Part shown: positions 1 to 5,189 of the stretch, piece after piece
Position numbering within the stretch: position 1 is the first letter of the stretch
Layout: each line of letters starts with the position of its first letter
Assembly (NCBI GenBank): GCA_030839005.1
Contig: JAUZEM010000071.1
Location: forward strand, 1 to 8,386
Length of the DNA stretch: 8,386 nucleotides
Direction: 5' to 3'
DNA from: Actinomycetota bacterium
Lineage (GTDB): Bacteria; Actinomycetota; Acidimicrobiia; IMCC26256; PALSA-610
Notes under the pieces: model-generated
What the model saw: the letters and a program-made list of their open reading frames with translations, nothing else
Databases searched by the model: none
What the model was told of the DNA's origin: nothing
Translations under genes and position numbers: made by a program

Positions 1-1
1 C

Positions 2-589
2 GACGGTGACGACCACATCCCGTTCCTGGGTGACGCCGACGCGATCGTCGATGAAATCCAGGAGTTCCTGACCGGCGCACGATCGATGCCCGATCCGGAC
101 CGCGTCCTCGCGACCGTCATGTTCACCGACCTCGTCGCGTCAACCGCGCGAGCTGCCGAGCTCGGAGATCGGCCGTGGCGCGAGATGCTCGTCGAGCACC
201 AACGCCTCGTACGCCAGGAGCTCGGCCATCATCGTGGCCGCGAGATCAAGACCACGGGCGACGGTTTCCTCGCGACCTTCGACGGCCCGGCACGCGCGAT
301 CCGATGCGCGCACGCGATCCGAGAGCTGACATCCCAGCACCTCGGTATCGACGTGCGCGCCGGATTGCACACCGGCGAGATCGAACTCGTCGGCAACGAC
401 ATCACCGGCATCGCAGTCCACATCGCTGCCCGCGTCGCGGCGCTCGCAGCTGCCGGACAGGTCCTCGTTTCGCGCATCGTGACCGACCTTGTCGCAGGCT
501 CCGGCATCGAGTTCCGCGACGAAGGCGAACACACGCTGAAGGGAGTCCCCGGACGTTGGCAGCTCTTCGCGGCCTACACGCCCGCCTAA
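2..589 (+). CDS. Class III adenylate cyclase domain, 3' end of a probable alpha/beta-hydrolase-cyclase fusion (5' partial)
   Basis: The frame is open from the window edge and ends at TAA 587-589, giving 195 residues of a longer protein. Local residues 1-28 (DGDDHIPFLGDADAIVDEIQ...) look like the end of an alpha/beta-hydrolase domain, with His5 in the place of the catalytic histidine; fusions of this domain to a cyclase are common in actinobacteria. Residues 33-193 are a class III cyclase catalytic domain, which makes cyclic nucleotide from NTP. Visible are the metal-binding Asp43 (MFTD), Asp87 (TTGDGF), Lys83 and Asp133 (the pair that selects adenine, so ATP is the likely substrate) and Arg144 (transition-state Arg). 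The Asn usual four residues before that Arg is His140 (AVHIAAR), a variant I recall as frequent in this subfamily. The ATG at 86 is probably internal, because the coding signal runs through it from the edge. The ligand sensed and the hydrolase activity cannot be judged. Confidence 0.9.
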   Translation, partial: DGDDHIPFLGDADAIVDEIQEFLTGARSMPDPDRVLATVMFTDLVASTARAAELGDRPWREMLVEHQRLVRQELGHHRGREIKTTGDGFLATFDGPARAIRCAHAIRELTSQHLGIDVRAGLHTGEIELVGNDITGIAVHIAARVAALAAAGQVLVSRIVTDLVAGSGIEFRDEGEHTLKGVPGRWQLFAAYTPA

Positions 590-616
590 CGGCGGTTCTG
601 TGTGTCGTGCCCGCCG
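590..616. terminator. Weak possible terminator hairpin between convergent genes
   Basis: CGGCGG (590-595) can pair with CCGCCG (611-616) around a 15-base loop, directly after the cyclase stop codon and just before the end of the convergent nucleotidyltransferase gene. The position suits a terminator serving both genes. The stem is only 6 bp and there is no T-tract, so this is weak support. Confidence 0.25.
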
Positions 617-621
617 ATGGG

Positions 622-1548
622 TCAGAGTAAATTCGCTCGCGGTTGCCGCTCAGAGAGCCACGCTCGGAGTTGTCGCTCCTTGTCTCGCGGATATCGATAC
701 TGCCCAGCGTCGGCAACCTCATTCGCTACAGCGCTGAACAGGTCGAGTGTTCCGAACAGCGCGGTCCATGCTTCTTGCAGGTCGTAGCCTGCCCATACTT
801 TCGGCAGTGAGGCGCTCCAGCGTGGATCGAGCCATTGCCCGATGTGTCGTCCGCTGTACGAGGTCTCGGTTGCGCCGTGCCGCGTCACGACCGTGTGCCA
901 TTGCATCATGATCAACAGTTGTTGCTTCAGATGTTGGTCAACCGTTCCCAAGGCCATCCATAGCTCGCCCCTAACGAGCTGCTTCGACTGCCACAGCAGC
1001 AACCCAAAGAGGCTCTGAACCGTGTTGAGGAACTCGGCTTCCGACGGGAGTGGAGTCGACACGCCGCCAGGCGACCGGGCCATACGCGTCGCGATCCCAT
1101 CCTTGTCAAGCGCTACGTGGGTACCGCGGCGCGCAATCTCCAACCAGGTATCGAGCTGCTGGGCAACCGTCGACGGAAACACGCGTCGTAGCTGCGGAAA
1201 GCGCGTGATCGCCGCAACCGCAACTCCGGAGAGTGCCGCCTGGATCCACGATGTCGTGGCAACGTCCACGACGAACGGCCCGTCATAGACCACTTGACGA
1301 ACCGTTTGCCCGCCAACGGGCGACCGATACGTCCACGAAAGAATCGGTGCCGGACAGACATCAGCGAGCCATTCGCCTCCGCGCAGTTGCCGTGGCTTCG
1401 TCGTGATGATCATCAGGTCCAGGTCCGACAGCGCGTCCTCGGTTCCGATCTGAGCGACGGAACCCATAACGATGAGCCCCCGGACCGATGGGACCCTCTC
1501 CGCCCACGAGACAACCTGGGCCACATAGTCAGCGTGACCGCTCGCCAT
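622..1548 (-). CDS. ANT(6)/AadK-type aminoglycoside 6-adenylyltransferase-like protein
   Basis: This 308-residue protein resembles the streptomycin adenylyltransferase family (ANT(6), AadK), which transfers AMP from ATP to streptomycin. The nucleotidyltransferase signature is present near the N-terminus: Gly29-Ser30 (MGSVAQ) followed by Asp42 and Asp44 (SDLDLMI), with Asp95 (VYDGPFVVDV) as the likely third carboxylate. The C-terminal half keeps the family layout: GELWMALGTVDQHLKQQLL (about 195-213), then a Trp-His step, SGRHIGQWL, VWAGYDLQEAWTALF, and a final YPRDKERQLRAWL helix. Length fits the family (about 280-300). ATG at 1548 is the only ATG/GTG start before an in-frame stop at 1597-1599; no Shine-Dalgarno sequence precedes it, but a -10-like CATTAT sits six bases upstream, so the message may be leaderless. 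The gene is poorer in G+C than its neighbours (63 of 120 bases at 901-1020) and has a rare TTA codon near its end, which suggests transfer. Streptomycin as the real substrate is inference. Confidence 0.85.
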   Translation of the reverse strand: MASGHADYVAQVVSWAERVPSVRGLIVMGSVAQIGTEDALSDLDLMIITTKPRQLRGGEWLADVCPAPILSWTYRSPVGGQTVRQVVYDGPFVVDVATTSWIQAALSGVAVAAITRFPQLRRVFPSTVAQQLDTWLEIARRGTHVALDKDGIATRMARSPGGVSTPLPSEAEFLNTVQSLFGLLLWQSKQLVRGELWMALGTVDQHLKQQLLIMMQWHTVVTRHGATETSYSGRHIGQWLDPRWSASLPKVWAGYDLQEAWTALFGTLDLFSAVANEVADAGQYRYPRDKERQLRAWLSERQPRANLL

Positions 1549-1554
1549 CAGCGC

Positions 1555-1560
1555 ATAATG
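1555..1560 (-). promoter_or_regulatory. Candidate -10 element for the ANT(6)-like gene
   Basis: Read on the minus strand, CATTAT (4 of 6 to TATAAT) lies six bases before the ATG at 1548. A transcript starting there would have almost no leader, which agrees with the absence of a Shine-Dalgarno sequence. I see no convincing -35 hexamer at 16-18 bp, so the call is tentative. Confidence 0.35.
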
Positions 1561-1665
1561 CCCGATCTGCGGGTGCGCTTGCGCGCGTTTGACGCGTCAG
1601 AACCCGCGTATGTGGTACGGCGTATTCGGACGCACAGAACGCTTCGAGACCGCGCACTTCTTCTC

Positions 1666-1683
1666 GGTCAGCGCCCGCTGACC
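1666..1683. promoter_or_regulatory. Perfect palindrome, possible operator
   Basis: GGTCAGCGCCCGCTGACC has perfect 8-bp arms (GGTCAGCG/CGCTGACC) around a 2-base centre. It lies about 120 bases upstream of the ANT(6)-like start codon, outside any supported gene. The tight spacing suits a dimeric regulator's site better than an RNA hairpin, which would have no room for a loop unless the central pairs open, and no T-tract follows on either strand. No specific regulator is indicated. Confidence 0.4.
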
Positions 1684-1725
1684 ACGACCGATGAATCGTC
1701 TACAAATCGGAGCCGGGCGGCGACT

Positions 1726-1747
1726 CTTGCGGCCTGCTTGCGGCCTG
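1726..1747 (+). repeat. Exact tandem repeat, 2 x 11 bp (CTTGCGGCCTG)
   Basis: CTTGCGGCCTG occurs twice back to back (1726-1736 and 1737-1747) with no mismatch, followed by a G-run and GGCGGCCC. It lies in the gap between the propeller and ANT(6)-like genes. Two copies are too few to tell slippage from a paired binding site. Confidence 0.8.
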
Positions 1748-1806
1748 GGGGCGGCCCTAGGGCGCGTTTTCGCTGGTCAGAGCGGTCGCGTCACTGTGTC
1801 CGGCGT

Positions 1807-1834
1807 ACAGGCCGACTCGCCACCCCAGGCCTGT
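1807..1834 (-). terminator. Weak hairpin downstream of the beta-propeller gene
   Basis: ACAGGCC (1807-1813) pairs with GGCCTGT (1828-1834) across a 14-base loop, about 24 bases beyond the stop codon of the minus-strand propeller gene. No U-tract follows in that direction, so it is at best a weak terminator or 3'-end stabilising structure. Confidence 0.3.
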
Positions 1835-1857
1835 GACTAGGAGATTTACCCTCAACT

Positions 1858-3261
1858 CTAAGGAAGCTCGTACGCGCGCAATTTGCTGAAGCCCGAGTCG
1901 ATGTAGACGACGCCGTTCGTGATCACCGGTGTCGAAGCGCCCGTGGTGACGTTCCAGGCCGCAAGCGGCGCACAGGTCTTCGGCGCGCCCGAACAGTTGA
2001 CGTTGCCCGCACCATCGAACGCCGCGAAGCGGTCCGAGGTGTTCGCGTACACCACCCCGTTCGCGACGGCCGGAGAGAGCGCGGTGTCCTGCAGCGGCGC
2101 GGTCCACAGCGGACGGCAACTCGGCCGGGAGGTCGCGCACGCGTCCACATCGAACGCGCGCAGCGTTTGCCTGCGTTCGGACGTGATCCCGTCGGACGTG
2201 AAGAACCTGTCCGTCACGTACAGCCGGTCTCCCGCGACTGCCGGGTTCGAGAACACGCCGTCGGTCGGAGCGCGCCAGATCGCGACGCACGTCTTGGGTG
2301 TGCCCGAACAACCGCGCACACCGCCGGCGTCGAAGCCCACCAATCTGCCGCTCGTGAACATCTCGTCGCCCTCGGAGATGCCGAGGAACACCAGACCCTG
2401 GGCGATGGTTGGCGGGGTCACACGATCGATGATGTCGCCGCCTGCTTCGCGACCGGTCCACAAGGGCGTGCAGATCTTCGGCGTCCCGGCACAACCGTGC
2501 ACGCCATTTGCGTCGAACACGCGTACCTCGAATGCGCCGTTCCGGAAGGCAGACGCATACACGAACCCGTTCGCGACTGAAGGCCGCCCGCCGTTTGCTT
2601 TCCACAGCGGTGTGCACGTCTTGGGCGTCCCGGAGCAATTCTCCACGCCTGCGGCGTCGAACGCGTACATCGTTCCATCGCCGGATGCGGCTTGCGCATA
2701 GACGAAACCGCCGGCGACGACGACGGCCGCCCCGTCTACACTCGAAGCGGTCCACAGTGGCGAGCACTTCTTCGGAGAACCCGCGCAGCCCTGCACACCG
2801 GCCGCGTCGAAAGCGAACAGCCGGTTGCCTCCCGTGCCCGCGTACACAAGGCCGCCGACGACGGCGAGCGACAACGGCCCGCCAAACGTCGCCCCCGTCC
2901 ACTCCGGCGTACAGATCGTGGGACTTCCGGAACAGCCGGCGAGACCCTTCGCGTCGAAGGCTTGCACCGCAAACGGCTCCGCATTATCGGGAAGCTGGAA
3001 CCCGGCATATACGACGCCGCCCGAGACGACGGGCGCCACGAACGCCGCGCCGGAGAGCGGTCCTCCGAACGGCGTGCTCCAGGTCTCCTGCAGCGAACCG
3101 ACGTTTACGACGTTGACCCGACTTTCAAAGGGGTTGTAGTTGGTACGCGCCGGACCGAAGCCCAGCATCGGCCATTCGCAGCCGGCGGTCGCGACGACGA
3201 TGAAGGTCGCGAGCGCGGCCGAGCGCCACCACGTCGATCGACCGGAGCATGCCCGACTCAT
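1858..3261 (-). CDS. Exported PQQ-like eight-bladed beta-propeller, probable lipoprotein with seven Cys pairs
   Basis: The 467-residue product starts with a short basic region, a hydrophobic stretch (residues 14-24) and VATAGC; Cys28 is the likely lipid-attachment site, although Thr at -3 is not ideal. The mature part opens EWPMLGFGPARTNYNP, typical of PQQ-like (BamB/quinoprotein dehydrogenase-like) propellers. From Trp61 on there are seven full repeats of about 45-60 residues of the form xVVYAG...FDAxGVxxCxGxPKxCxPLW, with Trp at 61, 121, 170, 220, 268, 329, 386 and 436; the last strand (KLRAYELP) would close an eighth blade with the N-terminus. Each complete repeat has a C-x6-C pair: 110/117, 159/166, 209/216, 257/264, 318/325, 375/382, 423/430. 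No catalytic partner domain or obvious cofactor site is seen, so it is probably a binding or scaffold protein at the cell surface. A longer frame reaches 3414, but ATG 3261 has GGAAGG six bases upstream, places the signal peptide correctly and avoids overlap with the divergent hydrolase gene. Confidence 0.85.
   Translation of the reverse strand: MSRACSGRSTWWRSAALATFIVVATAGCEWPMLGFGPARTNYNPFESRVNVVNVGSLQETWSTPFGGPLSGAAFVAPVVSGGVVYAGFQLPDNAEPFAVQAFDAKGLAGCSGSPTICTPEWTGATFGGPLSLAVVGGLVYAGTGGNRLFAFDAAGVQGCAGSPKKCSPLWTASSVDGAAVVVAGGFVYAQAASGDGTMYAFDAAGVENCSGTPKTCTPLWKANGGRPSVANGFVYASAFRNGAFEVRVFDANGVHGCAGTPKICTPLWTGREAGGDIIDRVTPPTIAQGLVFLGISEGDEMFTSGRLVGFDAGGVRGCSGTPKTCVAIWRAPTDGVFSNPAVAGDRLYVTDRFFTSDGITSERRQTLRAFDVDACATSRPSCRPLWTAPLQDTALSPAVANGVVYANTSDRFAAFDGAGNVNCSGAPKTCAPLAAWNVTTGASTPVITNGVVYIDSGFSKLRAYELP
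1861..3081 (-). repeat. Seven in-gene repeats encoding Cys-paired propeller blades
   Basis: Residues 61-467 of the propeller protein are built from seven diverged repeats plus a final half-blade. The most conserved stretch is FDAxGVxxCxGxPKxCxPLW. The sixth copy (FDVDACATSRPSCRPLW) has lost the glycine-rich part but kept the C-x6-C spacing. The seventh has replaced the terminal PLW with PLAAW. Confidence 0.85.
3113..3140 (+). promoter_or_regulatory. Speculative promoter for the hydrolase gene inside the propeller gene
   Basis: TTGACC (3113-3118) and TGTAGT (3135-3140) are separated by 16 bp and point toward the hydrolase gene. The -35 matches 5 of 6 consensus bases but the -10 is poor. It would give a leader of about 165 bases antisense to the propeller 5' end. 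Only 52 bp separate the two start codons, so some promoter overlap with coding sequence is likely on one side or the other. Confidence 0.2.
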
Positions 3262-3267
3262 CGCGAG

Positions 3268-3273
3268 CCTTCC
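3268..3273 (-). promoter_or_regulatory. Ribosome binding site fixing the propeller start
   Basis: On the minus strand GGAAGG is followed by six bases and then ATG at 3261. This decides the start in favour of 3261 over the longer frame. Confidence 0.65.
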
Positions 3274-3313
3274 GTTCCGAGGCGAGTGCCTCGCGCGGAG
3301 TCTGGCCGACCGA

Positions 3314-4285
3314 ATGCCCACCTTCAAGTGGTCGCGGCGCGCAGCGGCTAAGTTTCGCGTCTTGTTTCGACCGCCGGGCGTTGCGCCAAGCCCATCCCCC
3401 CGTCTCGAGGACACGATCCGGCTGAGTGACGGTCGACGACTCGGCTATGCCGAGTTCGGTGATCCCGCGGGGCCGTTGGTGTTGTGGTTCCACGGGTCGC
3501 CCGGAGCGCGACGACAGGTCCCGGTCGCGGGGCGCGACGCCGCGGAGCACCTTGGTTTGCGGTTGGTGTGCGTGGAGCGTCCCGGAGTCGGGAACTCCAC
3601 CGACTACGCGTATCACCAACTCCGCGATTGGGCGGCCGACGTCGCGGTCTTGGCCGACCACCTCCACCACGACCGGTTCATGGTGGTCGGGCTCTCGGGT
3701 GGCGGGCCGTACGCGCTCGCATCTGCACACGAACTGCCCGACCGCGTCGTCGCGGTCGGGTTGCTCGGCTCGTTGGTTCCGACCGCGGGTGAGGACGCGA
3801 TCGCCGGCGGCATCGTCATGTTGAGCCAACGATTCAACGGTCTTCTCCGGCTGTTTCGCCGCCCACTCGGTCTGGGCATGTGGGGCTTCGTCCGGGCGCT
3901 GAACCCCCTCTCCCATGTCCTCGTTCAAGGGTTCGCCCGGCTGATGCCCGTGGGTGATCGCAGGGTGCTCGGCGACCCGGCCGTCGAGGCCATGTTCGTC
4001 GACGACCTGACCAACTCGAGCAAGCGCCAGTTCCAGGCCTTCGTCAACGACTTCATCTTGCTCGGTCAGCCCTGGGGGTTCCGCCTGGCGGATGTGAACG
4101 TCCCGGTCCGGTGGTGGCACGGCGACTCCGACCCCTTCGTTCCTCTCGACCAGGCCCGGCGCGCCGCCGCGCTCCTCCCCGACGTCGAGCTCACCGTGCG
4201 CCCGGGAGAGAGCCACCTCGGGGACTTCGCCGCGGCCGACGAGGTGCTCGCAACCCTCGCGCACGTTTGGCGGGACGAGTCCTGA
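3314..4285 (+). CDS. Alpha/beta-fold hydrolase
   Basis: The 323-residue product is an alpha/beta-fold hydrolase, probably a cytoplasmic esterase or related enzyme. After a basic, poorly conserved N-terminus, residues 31-60 (LEDTIRLSDGRRLGYAEFGDP...VLWFHGSPG) give the first strands and the oxyanion-hole HG (60-61). The nucleophile elbow is GLSGGGPYA with Ser128, the acid is Asp273 (HGDSDPFVP) and the base is His301 (GESHLG), so the triad is complete. Residues about 150-230 form the variable cap (FNGLLRLFRRPLGLGMWGF...), which sets the substrate and does not let me name it. The frame is open back to 3140, but that would overlap the divergent lipoprotein gene; ATG 3314 is preferred. A GGAG lies 13 bases upstream, rather far for a ribosome binding site, so the start is less certain than the gene. 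It appears to be a single-gene unit ending at the 4291-4323 hairpin. Confidence 0.9.
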   Translation: MPTFKWSRRAAAKFRVLFRPPGVAPSPSPRLEDTIRLSDGRRLGYAEFGDPAGPLVLWFHGSPGARRQVPVAGRDAAEHLGLRLVCVERPGVGNSTDYAYHQLRDWAADVAVLADHLHHDRFMVVGLSGGGPYALASAHELPDRVVAVGLLGSLVPTAGEDAIAGGIVMLSQRFNGLLRLFRRPLGLGMWGFVRALNPLSHVLVQGFARLMPVGDRRVLGDPAVEAMFVDDLTNSSKRQFQAFVNDFILLGQPWGFRLADVNVPVRWWHGDSDPFVPLDQARRAAALLPDVELTVRPGESHLGDFAAADEVLATLAHVWRDES

Positions 4286-4290
4286 CGAGA

Positions 4291-4323
4291 ACAAGGGAGG
4301 GCAGACCCACTGCCCTCCCTTGT
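4291..4323. terminator. Bidirectional terminator hairpin between convergent genes
   Basis: ACAAGGGAGGGCAG (4291-4304) and CTGCCCTCCCTTGT (4310-4323) form a perfect 14-bp stem with a 5-base ACCCA loop. It starts five bases after the hydrolase stop codon and ends 12 bases before the stop of the convergent gene. There is no long U-tract, but stem length, GC content and position make a shared terminator the natural reading. Confidence 0.85.
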
Positions 4324-4335
4324 GACGTCCTCGTG

Positions 4336-4965
4336 CTACCGGGAGAACTGAACGGTGCTGTCGGTGAAGTTACCCATCGCCGCGAAGTCGGCCGTACCCG
4401 AGATCAGCGTGGTCGTGCCTCGAGTTATGGTCGCCGTCGCACGCGCGTCGCGCTGGGTGCCATGGAACGTCTCCATGAACGTCGTGCCGCCGAACTTTTG
4501 TTGGTAGTGATCCTTCGTCGTGCTTGGCAATCCCGTTCCCGTCCACGTCGCGTTCACGTGCACGTTGTAGCTCGCGGTAGAGACGAAGTCCGAGACGTGC
4601 ACCGTTGCGTTGAGGTGAGCCGAGCTGAGCTTGCTGTCGATCGTGAAGGCGCTGTCCGCAATCACCGCGGTGCCGAACACGTCGGAGATGACCGTGCCGG
4701 TGCAGAAGTTGCCTTTGAAGACTTCCACCGACACATCGGTCTGTCGGGCCGGGCTTCCCGTGCCGTCGCGGAAGACGCCTTTTTCGGCAAGCACAATCGC
4801 GTCCGTTTCGACGCAGTTGTTCACTTGAAAGTACTCGGCGACCGCCTGTAGGCCTTTGAACCTCTGATGGAGCACGGTGCTCGCGTGCGCGGGCGTCGCC
4901 ATCGTCACGACAAGCCCCGCGATCGCGCACGCGACCATGACAGGTCGTACTCGTTTTCTGGTCAT
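4336..4965 (-). CDS. Secreted protein of unknown function, 209 residues
   Basis: The product has a classic Sec signal peptide: basic MTRKRVR, a hydrophobic core (8-24) and an Ala-His-Ala site, so cleavage is expected after residue 28. The mature chain of about 181 residues is rich in Thr, Val and alternating polar/hydrophobic stretches, suggesting beta-sandwich structure, with only two cysteines (Cys51 and Cys88), a likely disulfide. Stretches such as NCVETDAIV, FCTGTVISDVFGTAVIADSAF and VNATWTGTG remind me of secreted hypothetical proteins that recur in actinobacteria, but I know no named family or function. A longer frame runs to 5274; ATG 4965 is chosen because it starts the signal peptide and follows AGGGGGAAGG. 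It faces the hydrolase gene across the terminator hairpin and diverges from the HNH-like lipoprotein gene. Confidence 0.85.
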   Translation of the reverse strand: MTRKRVRPVMVACAIAGLVVTMATPAHASTVLHQRFKGLQAVAEYFQVNNCVETDAIVLAEKGVFRDGTGSPARQTDVSVEVFKGNFCTGTVISDVFGTAVIADSAFTIDSKLSSAHLNATVHVSDFVSTASYNVHVNATWTGTGLPSTTKDHYQQKFGGTTFMETFHGTQRDARATATITRGTTTLISGTADFAAMGNFTDSTVQFSR

Positions 4966-4967
4966 GC

Positions 4968-4977
4968 CCTTCCCCCT
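4968..4977 (-). promoter_or_regulatory. Purine-rich ribosome binding site of the secreted protein gene
   Basis: On the minus strand AGGGGGAAGG ends two bases before ATG 4965, with the GGGGGA core about seven bases away. It supports this start over the longer open frame. Confidence 0.6.
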
Positions 4978-5005
4978 ATTGTTTGGGCGACTCTCAATAC
5001 CTCGG

Positions 5006-5057
5006 CCGGACAGGGATGCAGCACTGCTCGGCATTGCGTGAGCTCTGCCGAGTCCGG
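5006..5057. repeat. Nested inverted repeats in a divergent intergenic region
   Basis: CTCGGCA (5027-5033) pairs with TGCCGAG (5046-5052) around a 12-base loop. Flanking it, CCGGAC (5006-5011) can pair with GTCCGG (5052-5057), sharing one base with the inner stem. The element lies in the 224-base gap between the divergent genes at 4965 and 5190. It could be a leader structure or a regulator site; nothing in the sequence decides between them. Confidence 0.4.
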
Positions 5058-5179
5058 TCCCGCCACCGCAAACCGTACGTGGACATCTGACCCTGCGCCA
5101 GCCCCATCTCCGGCGCATCTGCAGGACAATTTGAGCCCGATGCACCATTCGACGGTGATCCTGGGAGCGGCGCCGGGTC

Positions 5180-5186
5180 GGAGGAG
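5180..5186 (+). promoter_or_regulatory. Strong ribosome binding site GGAGGAG before a non-ATG start
   Basis: GGAGGAG ends three bases before GTG 5190 and six bases before the next codon, TTG 5193. The spacing is more usual for TTG 5193, so either may be the true start. The only nearby ATG in frame (5262) would leave too short a signal peptide. Confidence 0.65.
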
Positions 5187-5189
5187 ATC

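Larger units (their letters stand above)
1549..1857. other. 309-base gap with no supported gene
   Basis: This stretch lies upstream of the ANT(6)-like gene and downstream of the beta-propeller gene, both on the minus strand. Open frames cross it but none has family resemblance, a ribosome binding site or a sensible start. It holds a perfect 8-2-8 palindrome (1666-1683), an exact 11-base tandem repeat (1726-1747) and a weak 7-bp inverted repeat (1807-1834), each listed separately. Promoter or operator sequence for the ANT(6)-like gene and 3' sequence of the propeller transcript are the likely contents. Confidence 0.6.

Noticed and set aside
1294..1836. 180-codon plus-strand frame reaching into the 1549-1857 gap
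   Set aside because: Most of it is antisense to the ANT(6)-like gene; the part in the gap is Arg-rich with no motif, ribosome binding site or good start.
1757..2902. 381-codon open frame on the minus strand
   Set aside because: It is another frame of the same strand as the propeller gene; its Arg/Cys-rich translation is a frame-shifted image of the propeller repeats.
3140..3313. Longer N-terminus for the hydrolase
   Set aside because: It would be antisense to the propeller signal-peptide region and shows no conserved hydrolase sequence. ATG 3314 precedes the domain properly.
3262..3414. Longer N-terminus for the propeller protein
   Set aside because: It would bury the signal peptide 51 residues inside an Arg-rich extension, whereas ATG 3261 has a good ribosome binding site.
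3125..4294. 389-codon open frame on the minus strand
   Set aside because: It lies opposite the alpha/beta hydrolase gene, whose triad is intact, and crosses the terminator; composition is that of a shadow frame.
5016..5090. 24-codon plus-strand ORF (MQHCSALR...)
   Set aside because: It lacks a ribosome binding site or visible role and lies over the nested inverted repeats; random short frames of this size are expected.
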